A DNA stretch of 12,147 nucleotides from an uncultured Dorea sp. (GTDB lineage Bacteria > Bacillota > Clostridia > Lachnospirales > Lachnospiraceae): the NCBI GenBank assembly GCA_910577685.1, contig CAJTOH010000068.1, positions 1 through 12,147 on the forward strand. Reading direction: 5' to 3'. A program made the translations under genes and the position numbers. This document shows, piece by piece, positions 5,827 to 12,147 of this stretch. The first letter of the stretch is position 1. Each line of letters begins with the position of its first letter. Below the pieces are notes generated by a model. The model was not told the DNA's origin. It saw nothing but the letters and a program-made list of their open reading frames with translations, and searched no databases.

Positions 5827-7011
5827 ATGAAAAGACTGATATATCTGGATAACGCGGCAACAACGAAGACGGCGCCGGAGGTGGTAGAAGCGATGCTTCC
5901 TTATTTCACAGAGAAGTTCGGTAATCCTTCCAGCGTCTACAGTTTTGCATCCGGCAATAAAGAAGCCATCAGTGAGCAAAGAGACGTGATTGCCGGCGTT
6001 CTGGGCGCTAAGAGCAATGAGATTTATTTTACGGCAGGAGGTTCGGAGTCCGATAACTGGGCGTTAAAGGCCGCCGCCGAGGCGTACGGGGATAAGGGAA
6101 ACCATATTATCACCACGAAGATCGAGCACCATGCGATCCTGCATACGGCGGAGTATCTGGAAAAGCGGGGATTTGAAGTAACGTATCTGGACGTAGACGA
6201 AGATGGAAAGGTTAGGATCGAGGACTTGAAGCGTGCGATCCGTCCCTCTACGATACTGATTTCAGTCATGTTCGCCAATAACGAGATCGGAACCATCCAG
6301 CCCATTAAGGAGATCGGGGAGATTGCCCATGAAAAGGGAATTCTCTTTCACACGGACGCGGTTCAGGCATTCGGGCAGCTGCCGATTAATGTGGATGAAT
6401 TCCGGATAGATATGCTGAGTGCAAGCGGTCATAAGCTGAACGGGCCAAAGGGGATCGGATTCTTATATATCCGCAAGGGCGTGAAGATCCGTTCTTTCGT
6501 CCACGGCGGGGCGCAGGAGAGAAAACGCCGGGCAGGCACGGAGAACGTACCGGGAATCGTGGGGCTTGGAACGGCCGTAAAGCGGGCCGCGTCCACCATG
6601 GCGAAGCGGGCTGAGAAAGAAAGCGGCCTGCGGGATTATCTGATCGGACGGGTGATGGAAGAGATTCCATACTGCCGCCTGAACGGCCATAAGACGGACA
6701 GGCTTCCCAATAATGCGAATTTCAGTTTTCGGTTTGTGGAGGGAGAGTCTCTGCTGATTATGCTGGATGGAAAAGGAATCTGCGGCTCCAGCGGTTCGGC
6801 CTGCACATCCGGTTCTCTGGATCCGTCCCATGTGCTGCTTGCCATCGGGCTTCCCCACGAGATCGCCCATGGCTCCCTCAGGCTGACCTTAAGCGAGGAG
6901 ACGACGAAAGAGGACGTCGACTATGTGGTGGATTCCCTGAAGGAGATCGTAGGGAAATTAAGGAATATGTCGCCGCTATATGAGGATTTTATAAAGAAGG
7001 AACAAGAATAG
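5827..7011 (+). CDS. iscS: Cysteine desulfurase IscS/NifS
   Basis: This PLP enzyme converts cysteine to alanine and passes the resulting persulfide sulfur to scaffold and thiolation partners. The 394-residue sequence has every expected element: YLDNAATT at residues 6-13, the EHHA stretch with H101 over the cofactor, HTDAVQ at 175-180, the Schiff-base lysine K203 in SASGHK, the RAGTEN motif at 235-240, and the mobile-loop catalytic cysteine C326 in SSGSACTSG. These positions nearly match E. coli IscS (K206, C328). The long loop with SSGSACTSG places it in group I (IscS/NifS) rather than SufS. The ATG has GGAGGAAA upstream. It sits 44 bp after iscR and 31 bp before iscU. The two neighbouring sulfur acceptors, IscU and MnmA, are both its known partners. 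Confidence 0.96.
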   Translation: MKRLIYLDNAATTKTAPEVVEAMLPYFTEKFGNPSSVYSFASGNKEAISEQRDVIAGVLGAKSNEIYFTAGGSESDNWALKAAAEAYGDKGNHIITTKIEHHAILHTAEYLEKRGFEVTYLDVDEDGKVRIEDLKRAIRPSTILISVMFANNEIGTIQPIKEIGEIAHEKGILFHTDAVQAFGQLPINVDEFRIDMLSASGHKLNGPKGIGFLYIRKGVKIRSFVHGGAQERKRRAGTENVPGIVGLGTAVKRAASTMAKRAEKESGLRDYLIGRVMEEIPYCRLNGHKTDRLPNNANFSFRFVEGESLLIMLDGKGICGSSGSACTSGSLDPSHVLLAIGLPHEIAHGSLRLTLSEETTKEDVDYVVDSLKEIVGKLRNMSPLYEDFIKKEQE

Positions 7012-7042
7012 AAGCGAGATTGGAAATCAGGAGGAAGATATT

Positions 7043-7486
7043 ATGTATACGGAAAAAGTAATGGATCACTTCGAGCATCCAAGGAATGTTGGAGAGATAG
7101 AGAACGCCAGCGGGGTCGGCACGGTAGGCAATGCAAAATGCGGGGATATCATGCGGATTTATCTGGATATCGACGACGAGCAGATAATCCGGGATGTGAA
7201 GTTTAAAACCTTTGGCTGCGGCGCGGCAGTGGCCACCAGCAGCATGGCCACTGAGCTGGTGAAGGGAAAGTCTGTCTACGACGCGCTTAAGGTAACCAAC
7301 AAGGCGGTCATGGAGGCGCTGGACGGACTTCCGCCGGTGAAGGTACACTGTTCCCTGCTTGCAGAGGAGGCAATCCACGCCGCGCTGTGGGACTATGCGG
7401 AAAAAAACGGGATTAAGATCGAGGGGCTTGAAAAGCCGAAGTCCGACATCCATGAGGGCGAGGAAGAAGAGGAAGAAGAATATTAA
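7043..7486 (+). CDS. iscU: Fe-S cluster scaffold IscU/NifU-like
   Basis: This is the scaffold on which IscS-derived sulfur and iron are assembled into [2Fe-2S] clusters before transfer to client proteins. The 147-residue protein has the three ligand cysteines C33 (in AKCGD), C59 (in FGCGAA) and C103 (in VHCS) plus D35. The LPPVK motif at 96-100, the HscA chaperone contact site in proteobacterial IscU, is intact although no hscA or hscB is visible here. The C-terminus extends into an acidic tail of seven glutamates followed by tyrosine (residues 140-147), beyond the usual fold. It lacks the ferredoxin-like and Nfu domains of full NifU, so IscU is the better name. GGAGGAAG precedes the ATG. The stop lies three bases before the mnmA ATG. 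Confidence 0.94.
   Translation: MYTEKVMDHFEHPRNVGEIENASGVGTVGNAKCGDIMRIYLDIDDEQIIRDVKFKTFGCGAAVATSSMATELVKGKSVYDALKVTNKAVMEALDGLPPVKVHCSLLAEEAIHAALWDYAEKNGIKIEGLEKPKSDIHEGEEEEEEEY
7460..7480 (+). promoter_or_regulatory. Purine-rich mnmA ribosome binding region within the iscU tail
   Basis: The GAG/GAA codons of the IscU poly-glutamate tail form an unbroken purine run, with GAGGAAG twice (7460-7466 and 7469-7475). This is the only Shine-Dalgarno-like sequence before the mnmA ATG at 7490; the last three bases of iscU and the gap are AT-rich. The spacing from the nearer copy is somewhat long (about 14 bases; 11 from the following GAAGAAG). Translation of mnmA is probably coupled to that of iscU. 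Confidence 0.55.
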
Positions 7487-7489
7487 AAT

Positions 7490-8581
7490 ATGGGAAAGAA
7501 AAAAGTGGTGGTTGGGATGTCCGGAGGAGTCGATTCCTCCGTGGCAGCTTGGCTGCTGAAGGAACAGGGATACGACGTGATCGGCGTCACCATGCAGATC
7601 TGGCAGGAAGAGGCCGGGGAAGTTTTGGAGGAGCATGGGGGCTGCTGCGGATTAAGCGCCGTGGAGGATGCCAGAAGGGTGGCCGCTTCTCTCGGAATTC
7701 CTTATTACGTCATGAATTTCAGGCAGGAATTCAAGAAAAATGTGATCGACTATTTTATGGACGAGTATCTCCATGGAAGGACGCCCAACCCTTGCATTGC
7801 ATGCAACCGCTATGTGAAATGGGAGTCCCTTCTTAAGAGAAGTATGGAGATCGGGGCGGATTTTATTGCCACCGGCCATTACGCCCGGATTGAACGCCTG
7901 CCGGATGCAAGGTATGCTCTCCGCGCGTCCCGGACCGGGGCTAAGGATCAGACCTATGCGCTTTACAATCTGACTCAGGAGCAGCTTGCCCGTACGCTGA
8001 TGCCGGTGGGCGAGTATACGAAGGAGGAGATCCGCAGGATTGCGGGGGAGATTGGTCTTCGGGTAGCGGATAAGCCGGACAGTCAGGACATATGTTTCGT
8101 TCCCGACGGGGATTACGCCTCTTATATTTCCCGGAATGTCAGGGAAGAGGTCAGGGATCGGATTGCGCCGGGCAATTTTGTGCTGTCTGACGGAACCGTG
8201 GTAGGGCGGCATAAAGGAATCGTACATTATACGGTAGGGCAGCGCAAAGGTTTAGGGATTTCTCTGGGGCATCCTGTGTTCGTCCTTAAGATCTGCCCGG
8301 ACACCAACGAGGTGGTGGTGGGAAGCAATGAAGAATCACTGTCTTATCAGGTCAGGGCGAATCGGGTGAATTTTATGTCGGAAGCGGATCTGCCGGAGAA
8401 AAAGCGGGTCAGGGCGAAGATACGCTATAACCATAAGGGAGCTTGGTGTACCGTGGAAAAGACAGGGGCGGATGAGATCCTTTGCGTGTTTGAAGAAGCG
8501 CAGCGCGCCGTGACTCCCGGTCAGGCATTGGTTCTGTATGACGGGGACTACGTGCTTGGAGGCGGTACGATTTTTTTATAG
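7490..8581 (+). CDS. mnmA: tRNA-specific 2-thiouridylase MnmA
   Basis: MnmA adenylates and thiolates U34 of the Lys, Glu and Gln tRNAs, making the wobble s2U. The 363-residue protein has the PP-loop SGGVDSS at 11-17, which binds ATP, the nucleophile C102 in PNPCIACN, and the persulfide-carrying C202 in SQDICF. These correspond to C102 and C199 of E. coli. The GHYAR motif (129-133), KDQTYALY (152-159) and the C-terminal beta-barrel ending in GGGTIFL complete the family pattern, and the length is normal. The gene starts three bases after iscU stops and is probably translationally coupled to it. Its place behind iscS fits a direct sulfur supply from that desulfurase; no TusABCDE relay genes are visible here. 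No odd features. Confidence 0.97.
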   Translation: MGKKKVVVGMSGGVDSSVAAWLLKEQGYDVIGVTMQIWQEEAGEVLEEHGGCCGLSAVEDARRVAASLGIPYYVMNFRQEFKKNVIDYFMDEYLHGRTPNPCIACNRYVKWESLLKRSMEIGADFIATGHYARIERLPDARYALRASRTGAKDQTYALYNLTQEQLARTLMPVGEYTKEEIRRIAGEIGLRVADKPDSQDICFVPDGDYASYISRNVREEVRDRIAPGNFVLSDGTVVGRHKGIVHYTVGQRKGLGISLGHPVFVLKICPDTNEVVVGSNEESLSYQVRANRVNFMSEADLPEKKRVRAKIRYNHKGAWCTVEKTGADEILCVFEEAQRAVTPGQALVLYDGDYVLGGGTIFL

Positions 8582-8622
8582 AGTTGTTGAACATGGAGGA
8601 AAGCCATAAGGAGGGATGAGAT

Positions 8623-9423
8623 ATGTTGTCAGATTGCCATATGCATACGAAATTTTCGCTTGATTCCGAGGCAGATCCGGAAGCCATGGTAGAAAGCGCC
8701 ATTGCGGAAGGGCTTCAATCGGTGTGTATCACGGATCATGAAGACCGGGATTATATCAGCGAAGGAAATCAGTGGACTTTTGATGCGGATCAGTATTTTG
8801 CCTATATGGGAAGGGTGCAGGAGAGGTACAGGGACAGGATTTCGGTGCGAATCGGCGTCGAGATCGGTCTGCAGCCCCATTTGGGAGAGTATTACAAAAA
8901 CTACGTTGGGCAGAAGCCCTTTGATTTTGTGATCGGATCCGTCCATCTGATCAAAGGGAGAGACCCCTATTATAAGGAATTTTTTGAAGGGCGCAAGGAC
9001 AGGGAGGCGTATGAAGAGACGTTTGTCGAGACATACGAGAATATTCGCAGTATAGAGGATTTTGACGTGCTGGGGCATCTGGATTACGTCACGCGTTATG
9101 GGAGAAATCAAGCAGAAGAATATTCCTATGCCGGATTTGCAGACATTATCGACCAGATCCTGCGGTATCTGATTGAGCGCGGCAAGGGAATCGAGCTGAA
9201 CACCGCAGGTTTGAAATACGGGCTTCCGTATGCCCATCCCCATATAGACATACTGAGGCGTTACCGGGAGCTTGGCGGTGAGATTCTTACGATTGGGTCG
9301 GACGCGCACAAGCCGGAGCATGTGGCTTATGATTTTTATAAGGTTCCGGAGATACTGGAAATGTCCGGTTTTCGATACTATACGGAGTTCGTGGGACGTA
9401 AGCCGGTCTTTCTGAAATATTAA
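8623..9423 (+). CDS. hisJ: PHP-family histidinol-phosphatase (HisJ/HisK type)
   Basis: This 266-residue protein belongs to the PHP-domain phosphoesterases and resembles the Firmicute histidinol-phosphatases, which release phosphate from L-histidinol phosphate in the penultimate stage of histidine synthesis. Metal-ligand residues are all visible: H6 and H8 (DCHMHTKFS), H39 (TDHED), E80 (GVEIGL), H108 (GSVHL), H152 (GHLDYV), and D227 with H229 (GSDAHKP). Length matches the 268-residue B. subtilis HisJ. The ATG has AAGGAGGG eight bases upstream. The gene begins 41 bp after mnmA with no terminator or promoter between, so it may be cotranscribed with the isc genes, although the pathways are unrelated and no other his gene is present. 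PHP proteins of this size can act on other phosphoesters, so the substrate is less sure than the fold. The stop is immediately followed by an IS fragment. Confidence 0.83.
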   Translation: MLSDCHMHTKFSLDSEADPEAMVESAIAEGLQSVCITDHEDRDYISEGNQWTFDADQYFAYMGRVQERYRDRISVRIGVEIGLQPHLGEYYKNYVGQKPFDFVIGSVHLIKGRDPYYKEFFEGRKDREAYEETFVETYENIRSIEDFDVLGHLDYVTRYGRNQAEEYSYAGFADIIDQILRYLIERGKGIELNTAGLKYGLPYAHPHIDILRRYRELGGEILTIGSDAHKPEHVAYDFYKVPEILEMSGFRYYTEFVGRKPVFLKY

Positions 9424-9424
9424 T

Positions 9425-9990
9425 CGACAGCCCCTTCTTGATTTCTTTGACATGGACACTGACAAGCCTACGGATTCTGCTTTTAATCAGCAAAGAGCCA
9501 GACTCAAACCGGAAGCCCTCGAAGCCGTGTTCCACAACTTCAATGAATCCTTGGATTCCCGGCGCACTCCGTCGAAGTATCGTTTCCTCGTAGCAGATGG
9601 CTCTACTGCCACTTTTTTCAGCAAGCCGCAGTTTTCCTCTTTCGCACAAAGGATATCTATTTCAAAGGACTGGCTGGAGGCTTTGATTTCCCAAATCAGG
9701 AGGCTTTTGACATAGAGGTAGACGTAACTCTTGTCAGAAGCCATCCCTCAAAAATCAAAATAGAAAGCAGCTACAGCCGATTTGTAGACAAGGTAACTTC
9801 TTTTGTTTTTATTGAATACGGCACAAAGGATACTTATTGTATGACATTGCGCATTGTACGCTTTTCCATTGGTGACGGGGTCTACGAGTGCATTGTCACA
9901 AACCTGCCGAGAGACGAATTCCCGCCGGAACGCATCCGAAAGTTGTATTTTTCCCGTTGGGGCGTGGAAATATCCTTTCGTAAATTGAAA
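9425..9990 (+). pseudogene. IS4-family transposase remnant, internally deleted
   Basis: Two in-phase-broken pieces of one IS4-type DDE transposase are joined here. The first (9425-9630) carries FFDMDTDKPTDSAFNQQRAR and the VADGST motif, whose Asp is the first catalytic residue. The second (about 9631-9990), in another frame, runs from FLFRTKD to LYFSRWGVEISFRKLK. That stretch fits the IS4 signature Y-(2)-R-(3)-E-(6)-K exactly. From memory of intact relatives, about 100 residues holding the second catalytic Asp are missing between the pieces, and both N- and C-terminal parts are gone. The first piece begins directly after the phosphatase stop codon with no visible inverted repeat, and the similarity ends at about 9990. 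It cannot encode an active enzyme. Confidence 0.8.
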
Positions 9991-9996
9991 TTGAAC

Positions 9997-10044
9997 AAAA
10001 TCGCTGCGCGATGGCCTGTCAAGGTTGTGGCATAGCGATTTTTT
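9997..10044 (+). terminator. Terminator-like long hairpin
   Basis: AAAATCGCT at 9997-10005 pairs perfectly with AGCGATTTT at 10034-10042, and six T's run from 10039 to 10044. The loop is long (28 nt) but can fold further through GGCC/GGTT. It could stop + strand transcription coming from the isc-hisJ run through the IS4 remnant, which otherwise has no visible terminator. Confidence 0.4.
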
Positions 10045-10149
10045 GTTTTCTGTAATAATAAGCAGTGGAAAGCAAGTCCTAAAAGTAGTATTGTTAAGTC
10101 ACCGCAACGAAACAATCAAACAGGATCGACCTTCCCACTGCCTATAAAA

Positions 10150-10178
10150 AGAATACCATCCTTCTGCTTGATTGGCAA
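10150..10178 (-). promoter_or_regulatory. Orphan minus-strand promoter with extended -10
   Basis: On the minus strand TTGCCA (10178-10173) and TATTCT (10155-10150) are separated by 17 bp, and TGG directly precedes the -10, giving an extended TGn motif. Transcription would start near 10143 and run leftward, antisense to the IS4 remnant. No convincing coding sequence follows. Confidence 0.45.
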
Positions 10179-10201
10179 GCGGTTCTATGACCTAAATGCA
10201 C

Positions 10202-10234
10202 CTCCGTGTAAAAGGGAAGTTACTTTTCACGGGG
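10202..10234. repeat. Hairpin at the probable IS66 end
   Basis: CTCCGTG (10202-10208) plus AAAAG (10210-10214) pairs with CTTTT (10223-10227) plus CACGGGG (10228-10234): 12 pairs with a one-base bulge and an 8-nt loop. GTAA at 10208-10211 would be the outer tip if this is the element's 3' end, since IS66-family ends characteristically begin GTAA. The partner end is lost, so the boundary cannot be confirmed here. Confidence 0.35.
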
Positions 10235-11200
10235 TGGGGAAATAGGACACGATACTAAGGGGCTCTCATGGGTCTCTCTTTCTGCCTTTCATTTAGGCAG
10301 TATCATATTAGAAGATCCTGAATTTTTAGATTTCTCCCTGACCAGTTCCGGTTGTGGCCTTTTGAATATTTCTTTTACGGATTGATAAAGGTTATTTTTA
10401 TCATTTGTTGCGAGATGGTCAAGTACACTTAAGCATTCGCAAAAATATACTAGGTGCTCGAAACTCCTCAGTGAAATAGTCTGGTTTATTTTTCCTTTCA
10501 GTATCCGGACCTTCCGTTCGCAGAGATTGTTGTCGGGTTCCACAAGGGGATTTGACAGGAACAGCAGATGGTTATGCTTATATACTGCCATCCGCAGATA
10601 CAGGTTATACCCATTCCTGTAGTAGTCCGACGGAGGGGTGGATTCATATTCTTCTTCTGCCGTCTGTACGATGGAATCGTAGCGCGTCTCAAAGCTGGTA
10701 ATCTTTTCCTCTGCCATCCCTTCTGCCGGAGCAGTATTGTTTGCGTGTATCATTTCCAGTATGAGGGCAAGCATCTGTCTATTCCATGTAAGCTCCTTTT
10801 CATTCTCTATACTGTCTTTTAAATAACGTTCTATGTGCACCATACATTCCTGATGGTCATTGCCATAGCTGTAAAAACACGCCTCATGGTCATATGGATC
10901 AGGATTCCGCTGAAGGTTTCCACCGATGTATCTTTGATCCCGGCATGGCCTGTATTTTCCCTTGCAAAATACATGGTCGCCATACCATTGCTGCATACAA
11001 CGACATTCTTATTGTTTCCGTTGACTCTTGCCACGGTTCCGTCCACATGCATTACCGGCGCGTCAAGAAGCGTTACAAACAGTTCGTCCTGTTCCTGTTT
11101 GCTTTTTGATGAAAACTCACGGCACAGCCCGTTTATCATCCCAACGGAAGGCGAGAGTGCCCCATCTGTCACATCACGGACAAACTGCGCCGTTTTCTCC
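10208..11200 (-). mobile_element. IS66-family element remnant
   Basis: This covers the broken transposase gene (10289-11199) and an approximately 80-bp non-coding end. The right boundary is a fusion with an unrelated transposase fragment at 11200. The accessory tnpA and tnpB genes, the N-terminus of the transposase and one terminal repeat are all absent. The left boundary at 10208 is a guess based on a GTAA tip. Confidence 0.6.
10289..11199 (-). pseudogene. IS66-type transposase, N-truncated and frameshifted
   Basis: About 303 residues of an IS66-family DDE transposase are readable, against roughly 500 in intact members. The N-terminal zinc-finger half is missing; readable sequence begins LEKTAQFVRDVTDG at 11199. 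The first catalytic Asp is in HVDGTVARVNG. The catalytic Glu is in EPDNNLCERKVR, followed by the typical C-terminal block (SFEHLVYFCECLSVLDHL). A two-base duplication (CATAT for CAT, around 10892-10895) shifts the frame in the middle; removing one AT restores GILIHDHEACFYSYG across the break. With a lost N-terminus and a frameshift it is not functional. The family call is firm, from the DNN-x-CER motif and domain order. Confidence 0.82.
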
Positions 11201-11306
11201 AGGGAAATATAGGGCATGCATGCAGCTAGGATGAGCGGGCACAGAAGAACCATTATTTGATGGAGCAGATAGCAGATTTTATGAAACAGCTATATGAATA
11301 TTTTTA
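11200..11306 (+). repeat. 107-bp direct repeat, copy 1
   Basis: This segment matches 11918-12024 in the same orientation with 4 mismatches in 107 bp (about 96 percent identity), 718 bp apart. Identity stops sharply at both ends. It is a piece of transposase coding sequence, described in the overlapping pseudogene entry. Confidence 0.92.
11200..11306 (+). pseudogene. C-terminal scrap of a DDE transposase
   Basis: In frame it reads QGNIGHACS, stop, then DERAQKNHYLMEQIADF, corresponding to the C-terminal region of the transposase fragment that follows. One substitution turns a Trp codon (TGG) into TAG at 11227-11229. The other three differences from the second copy are synonymous. It is fused to the IS66 remnant on its left and to the N-truncated second copy on its right, so it derives from a separate copy of the element and has no coding capacity. 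Confidence 0.75.
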
Positions 11307-12147
11307 ATTACTTAAGCCGCTGCTATAACAGAGGGGAAAAGACTGAATTTACGAAATACCATAGAAGTGTCTTAGAAGCGAAGATTTATTTTGGAAATAA
11401 TCTTGTGTGCAGTATGGCATCGGAAACCATCGAAAATTCAGAGGAGTATGTAAATAAAAGGGATGAAGAAGTTAAGCAGGATTGTGAAAGTAAGGCGTTT
11501 GTCAGATTGGCGGAAAAAATAAAAAAGAAGTTCCCAAGACTTCCCATCGTAATAACCGCTGATGGCCTATACGTTACACAAAGGGTATTGCAGATTTGTA
11601 AAAAATACAATTGGGACTACATTATCCGATACAAAGAAGGCAGTGCTTCATCGATAGCCAAAGAATATCGATCCCTTCTGGAAAAGGAAACCGTTGGCAC
11701 AGACATAGAGTATCAGAACCAGATCATGTTTCAAGACTTTGATGTGAATCTGATTTATTACAAGGAAAAGAGGAAAGTAAAAGGCAAGGGGAAAGAAACA
11801 GAATTTGCATGGGTTACAAATATAGAAATCACAAAGAATAATGCAAGAAAGATCGTAAAAGCAGGACGAAACAGATGGAAAATAGAGAATCAGGGATTTA
11901 ACAGGCAAAAGCAGTGGCAGGGAAATATAGGGCATGCATGCAGTTGGGATGAGAGGGCACAGAAGAACCATTATTTGATGGAGCAGATAGCAGATTTTAT
12001 GAAACAACTATATGAATATTTTTATCTGGAAAAAAATGAAATCAAAAAGCTGCAAAAAAATATATCTTCTGAACTATTAGCCAGCTTTGGACGGCAACTA
12101 ACAGAAACAGAAGATATAGAAGCTAAGCTGCATAAAGCAGACCTAAA
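11307..12147 (+). pseudogene. 5'-truncated DDE transposase, continues past window
   Basis: An open frame runs without a stop to the window edge (about 280 residues). It reads NYLSRCYNRG, then VLEAKIYFG, PRLPIVITADGLYV (a likely catalytic Asp), WDYIIRYKEGS, RNRWKIENQGFN (likely catalytic Glu), the C-terminal KNHYLMEQIADFMKQLYE, and a charged tail (QKNISSELLASFGRQL). I recognise this as an IS4/IS5-like RNase H-fold transposase group common in gut Clostridia but cannot name the IS. Relatives carry a long N-terminal part including a D-G-T motif with the first catalytic Asp; that part is absent, because the sequence begins exactly at the fusion with the 107-bp scrap. An ATG at 11294, inside the scrap, is in frame but has no ribosome binding site. 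The region is AT-richer than the isc genes. Probably inactive. Confidence 0.72.
11918..12024 (+). repeat. 107-bp direct repeat, copy 2
   Basis: This is the counterpart of 11200-11306, here in its natural place within the transposase reading frame, with an intact Trp codon at the position where copy 1 has a stop. The two copies could recombine and delete the 718 bp between equivalent points. Confidence 0.92.

Larger units (their letters stand above)
9991..10207. other. Unassigned segment between the IS4 and IS66 remnants
   Basis: This stretch of about 217 bp belongs to neither flanking transposase. It carries a minus-strand promoter (10150-10178) and a hairpin with a T-run (9997-10044). A minus-strand frame opens after a TGA at 10118-10116 and reads a hydrophobic stretch (FRCGDLTILLLGLAFHC), then NRYATTLTGHRAAILF, before running antisense into the IS4 remnant. 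Its only start is a TTG with no well-placed ribosome binding site, so I do not call a gene. The end at about 9990 looks like a fusion point: ATTGAA is repeated there (9984-9989 and 9990-9995). Confidence 0.4.

Noticed and set aside
6989..7636. Minus-strand open frame of 215 codons across the iscU and mnmA starts
   Set aside because: It overlaps three well-supported + strand genes and resembles no family I know.
8629..9465. Minus-strand open frame of 278 codons antisense to the phosphatase
   Set aside because: The + strand gene has all PHP metal ligands and a strong ribosome binding site; the antisense translation has no recognisable motif and is a codon-bias shadow.
10835..11234. Several + strand open frames of 68-125 codons
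   Set aside because: They are antisense to the IS66 transposase remnant, whose catalytic motifs are readable on the minus strand.
11648..12007. Minus-strand frame of 119 codons whose start resembles that of the frame ending at 10831
   Set aside because: The resemblance comes from the 107-bp direct repeat read backwards; the + strand frame is the real transposase.
11200..12024. CRISPR-like or satellite repeat array
   Set aside because: There are only two copies, 718 bp apart, and they are coding fragments of a transposase.
9424..12147. A possible novel defence or cargo island among the IS remnants
   Set aside because: All long readable frames are transposase pieces; no toxin, nuclease, helicase or reverse transcriptase motif was found.

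Overview
The window looks like chromosome from a spore-forming, low-to-moderate GC Firmicute, most likely a Lachnospiraceae-type Clostridium. This rests on an RNase Y / NUDIX hydrolase / SpoIIM gene order, a SpoVB-type flippase, a Firmicute-style iscR-iscS-iscU-mnmA cluster, strong AGGAGG ribosome binding sites with several GTG starts, and transposase remnants of types common in gut Clostridia. The assignment is inference; there is no rRNA or other marker gene here.

Left block (1-2985, + strand). A sigma-A-like promoter drives rny (RNase Y, complete). A long hairpin terminator separates it from a NUDIX hydrolase of the ADP-ribose pyrophosphatase type. This is followed by spoIIM, which is preceded by a good match to a sigma-E (mother-cell) promoter and probably starts at a GTG at 2429.

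Convergent block (2997-5174, - strand). A SpoVB-type polysaccharide/lipid flippase is followed by a membrane-anchored, extracellular zinc protease with an HELGH motif and a downstream EFFAE motif. That pattern is like the anthrax lethal factor / Pro-Pro endopeptidase (M34-like) family. The protease has its own predicted promoter and is the least conventional intact gene in the window.

Fe-S and tRNA thiolation block (5242-9423, + strand). A promoter and an 8-bp perfect inverted repeat (likely autoregulatory operator) precede iscR. Then come iscS (cysteine desulfurase), iscU (scaffold), mnmA (tRNA 2-thiouridylase) and a PHP-family histidinol-phosphatase. IscS would supply persulfide sulfur both to IscU for cluster assembly and to MnmA for s2U34 synthesis; IscR would sense cluster status. 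All key catalytic cysteines, lysines and metal ligands are present. The Glu-rich tail of iscU also supplies the purine-rich ribosome binding region of mnmA.

Right block (9425-12147). This is a graveyard of insertion-sequence fragments directly abutting the phosphatase stop codon: an internally deleted IS4-type transposase; an unassigned 217-bp piece carrying an outward minus-strand promoter; an IS66-type transposase without its N-terminus and with a 2-bp frameshift; a 107-bp C-terminal scrap of another DDE transposase; and a 5'-truncated copy of the same transposase type running off the window end. None of these looks able to transpose. I found no CRISPR array, RNA gene, toxin-antitoxin pair or recognisable defence system. 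The points most worth following up are the M34-like protease, the spoIIM and iscR control sites, and the layered IS junctions.
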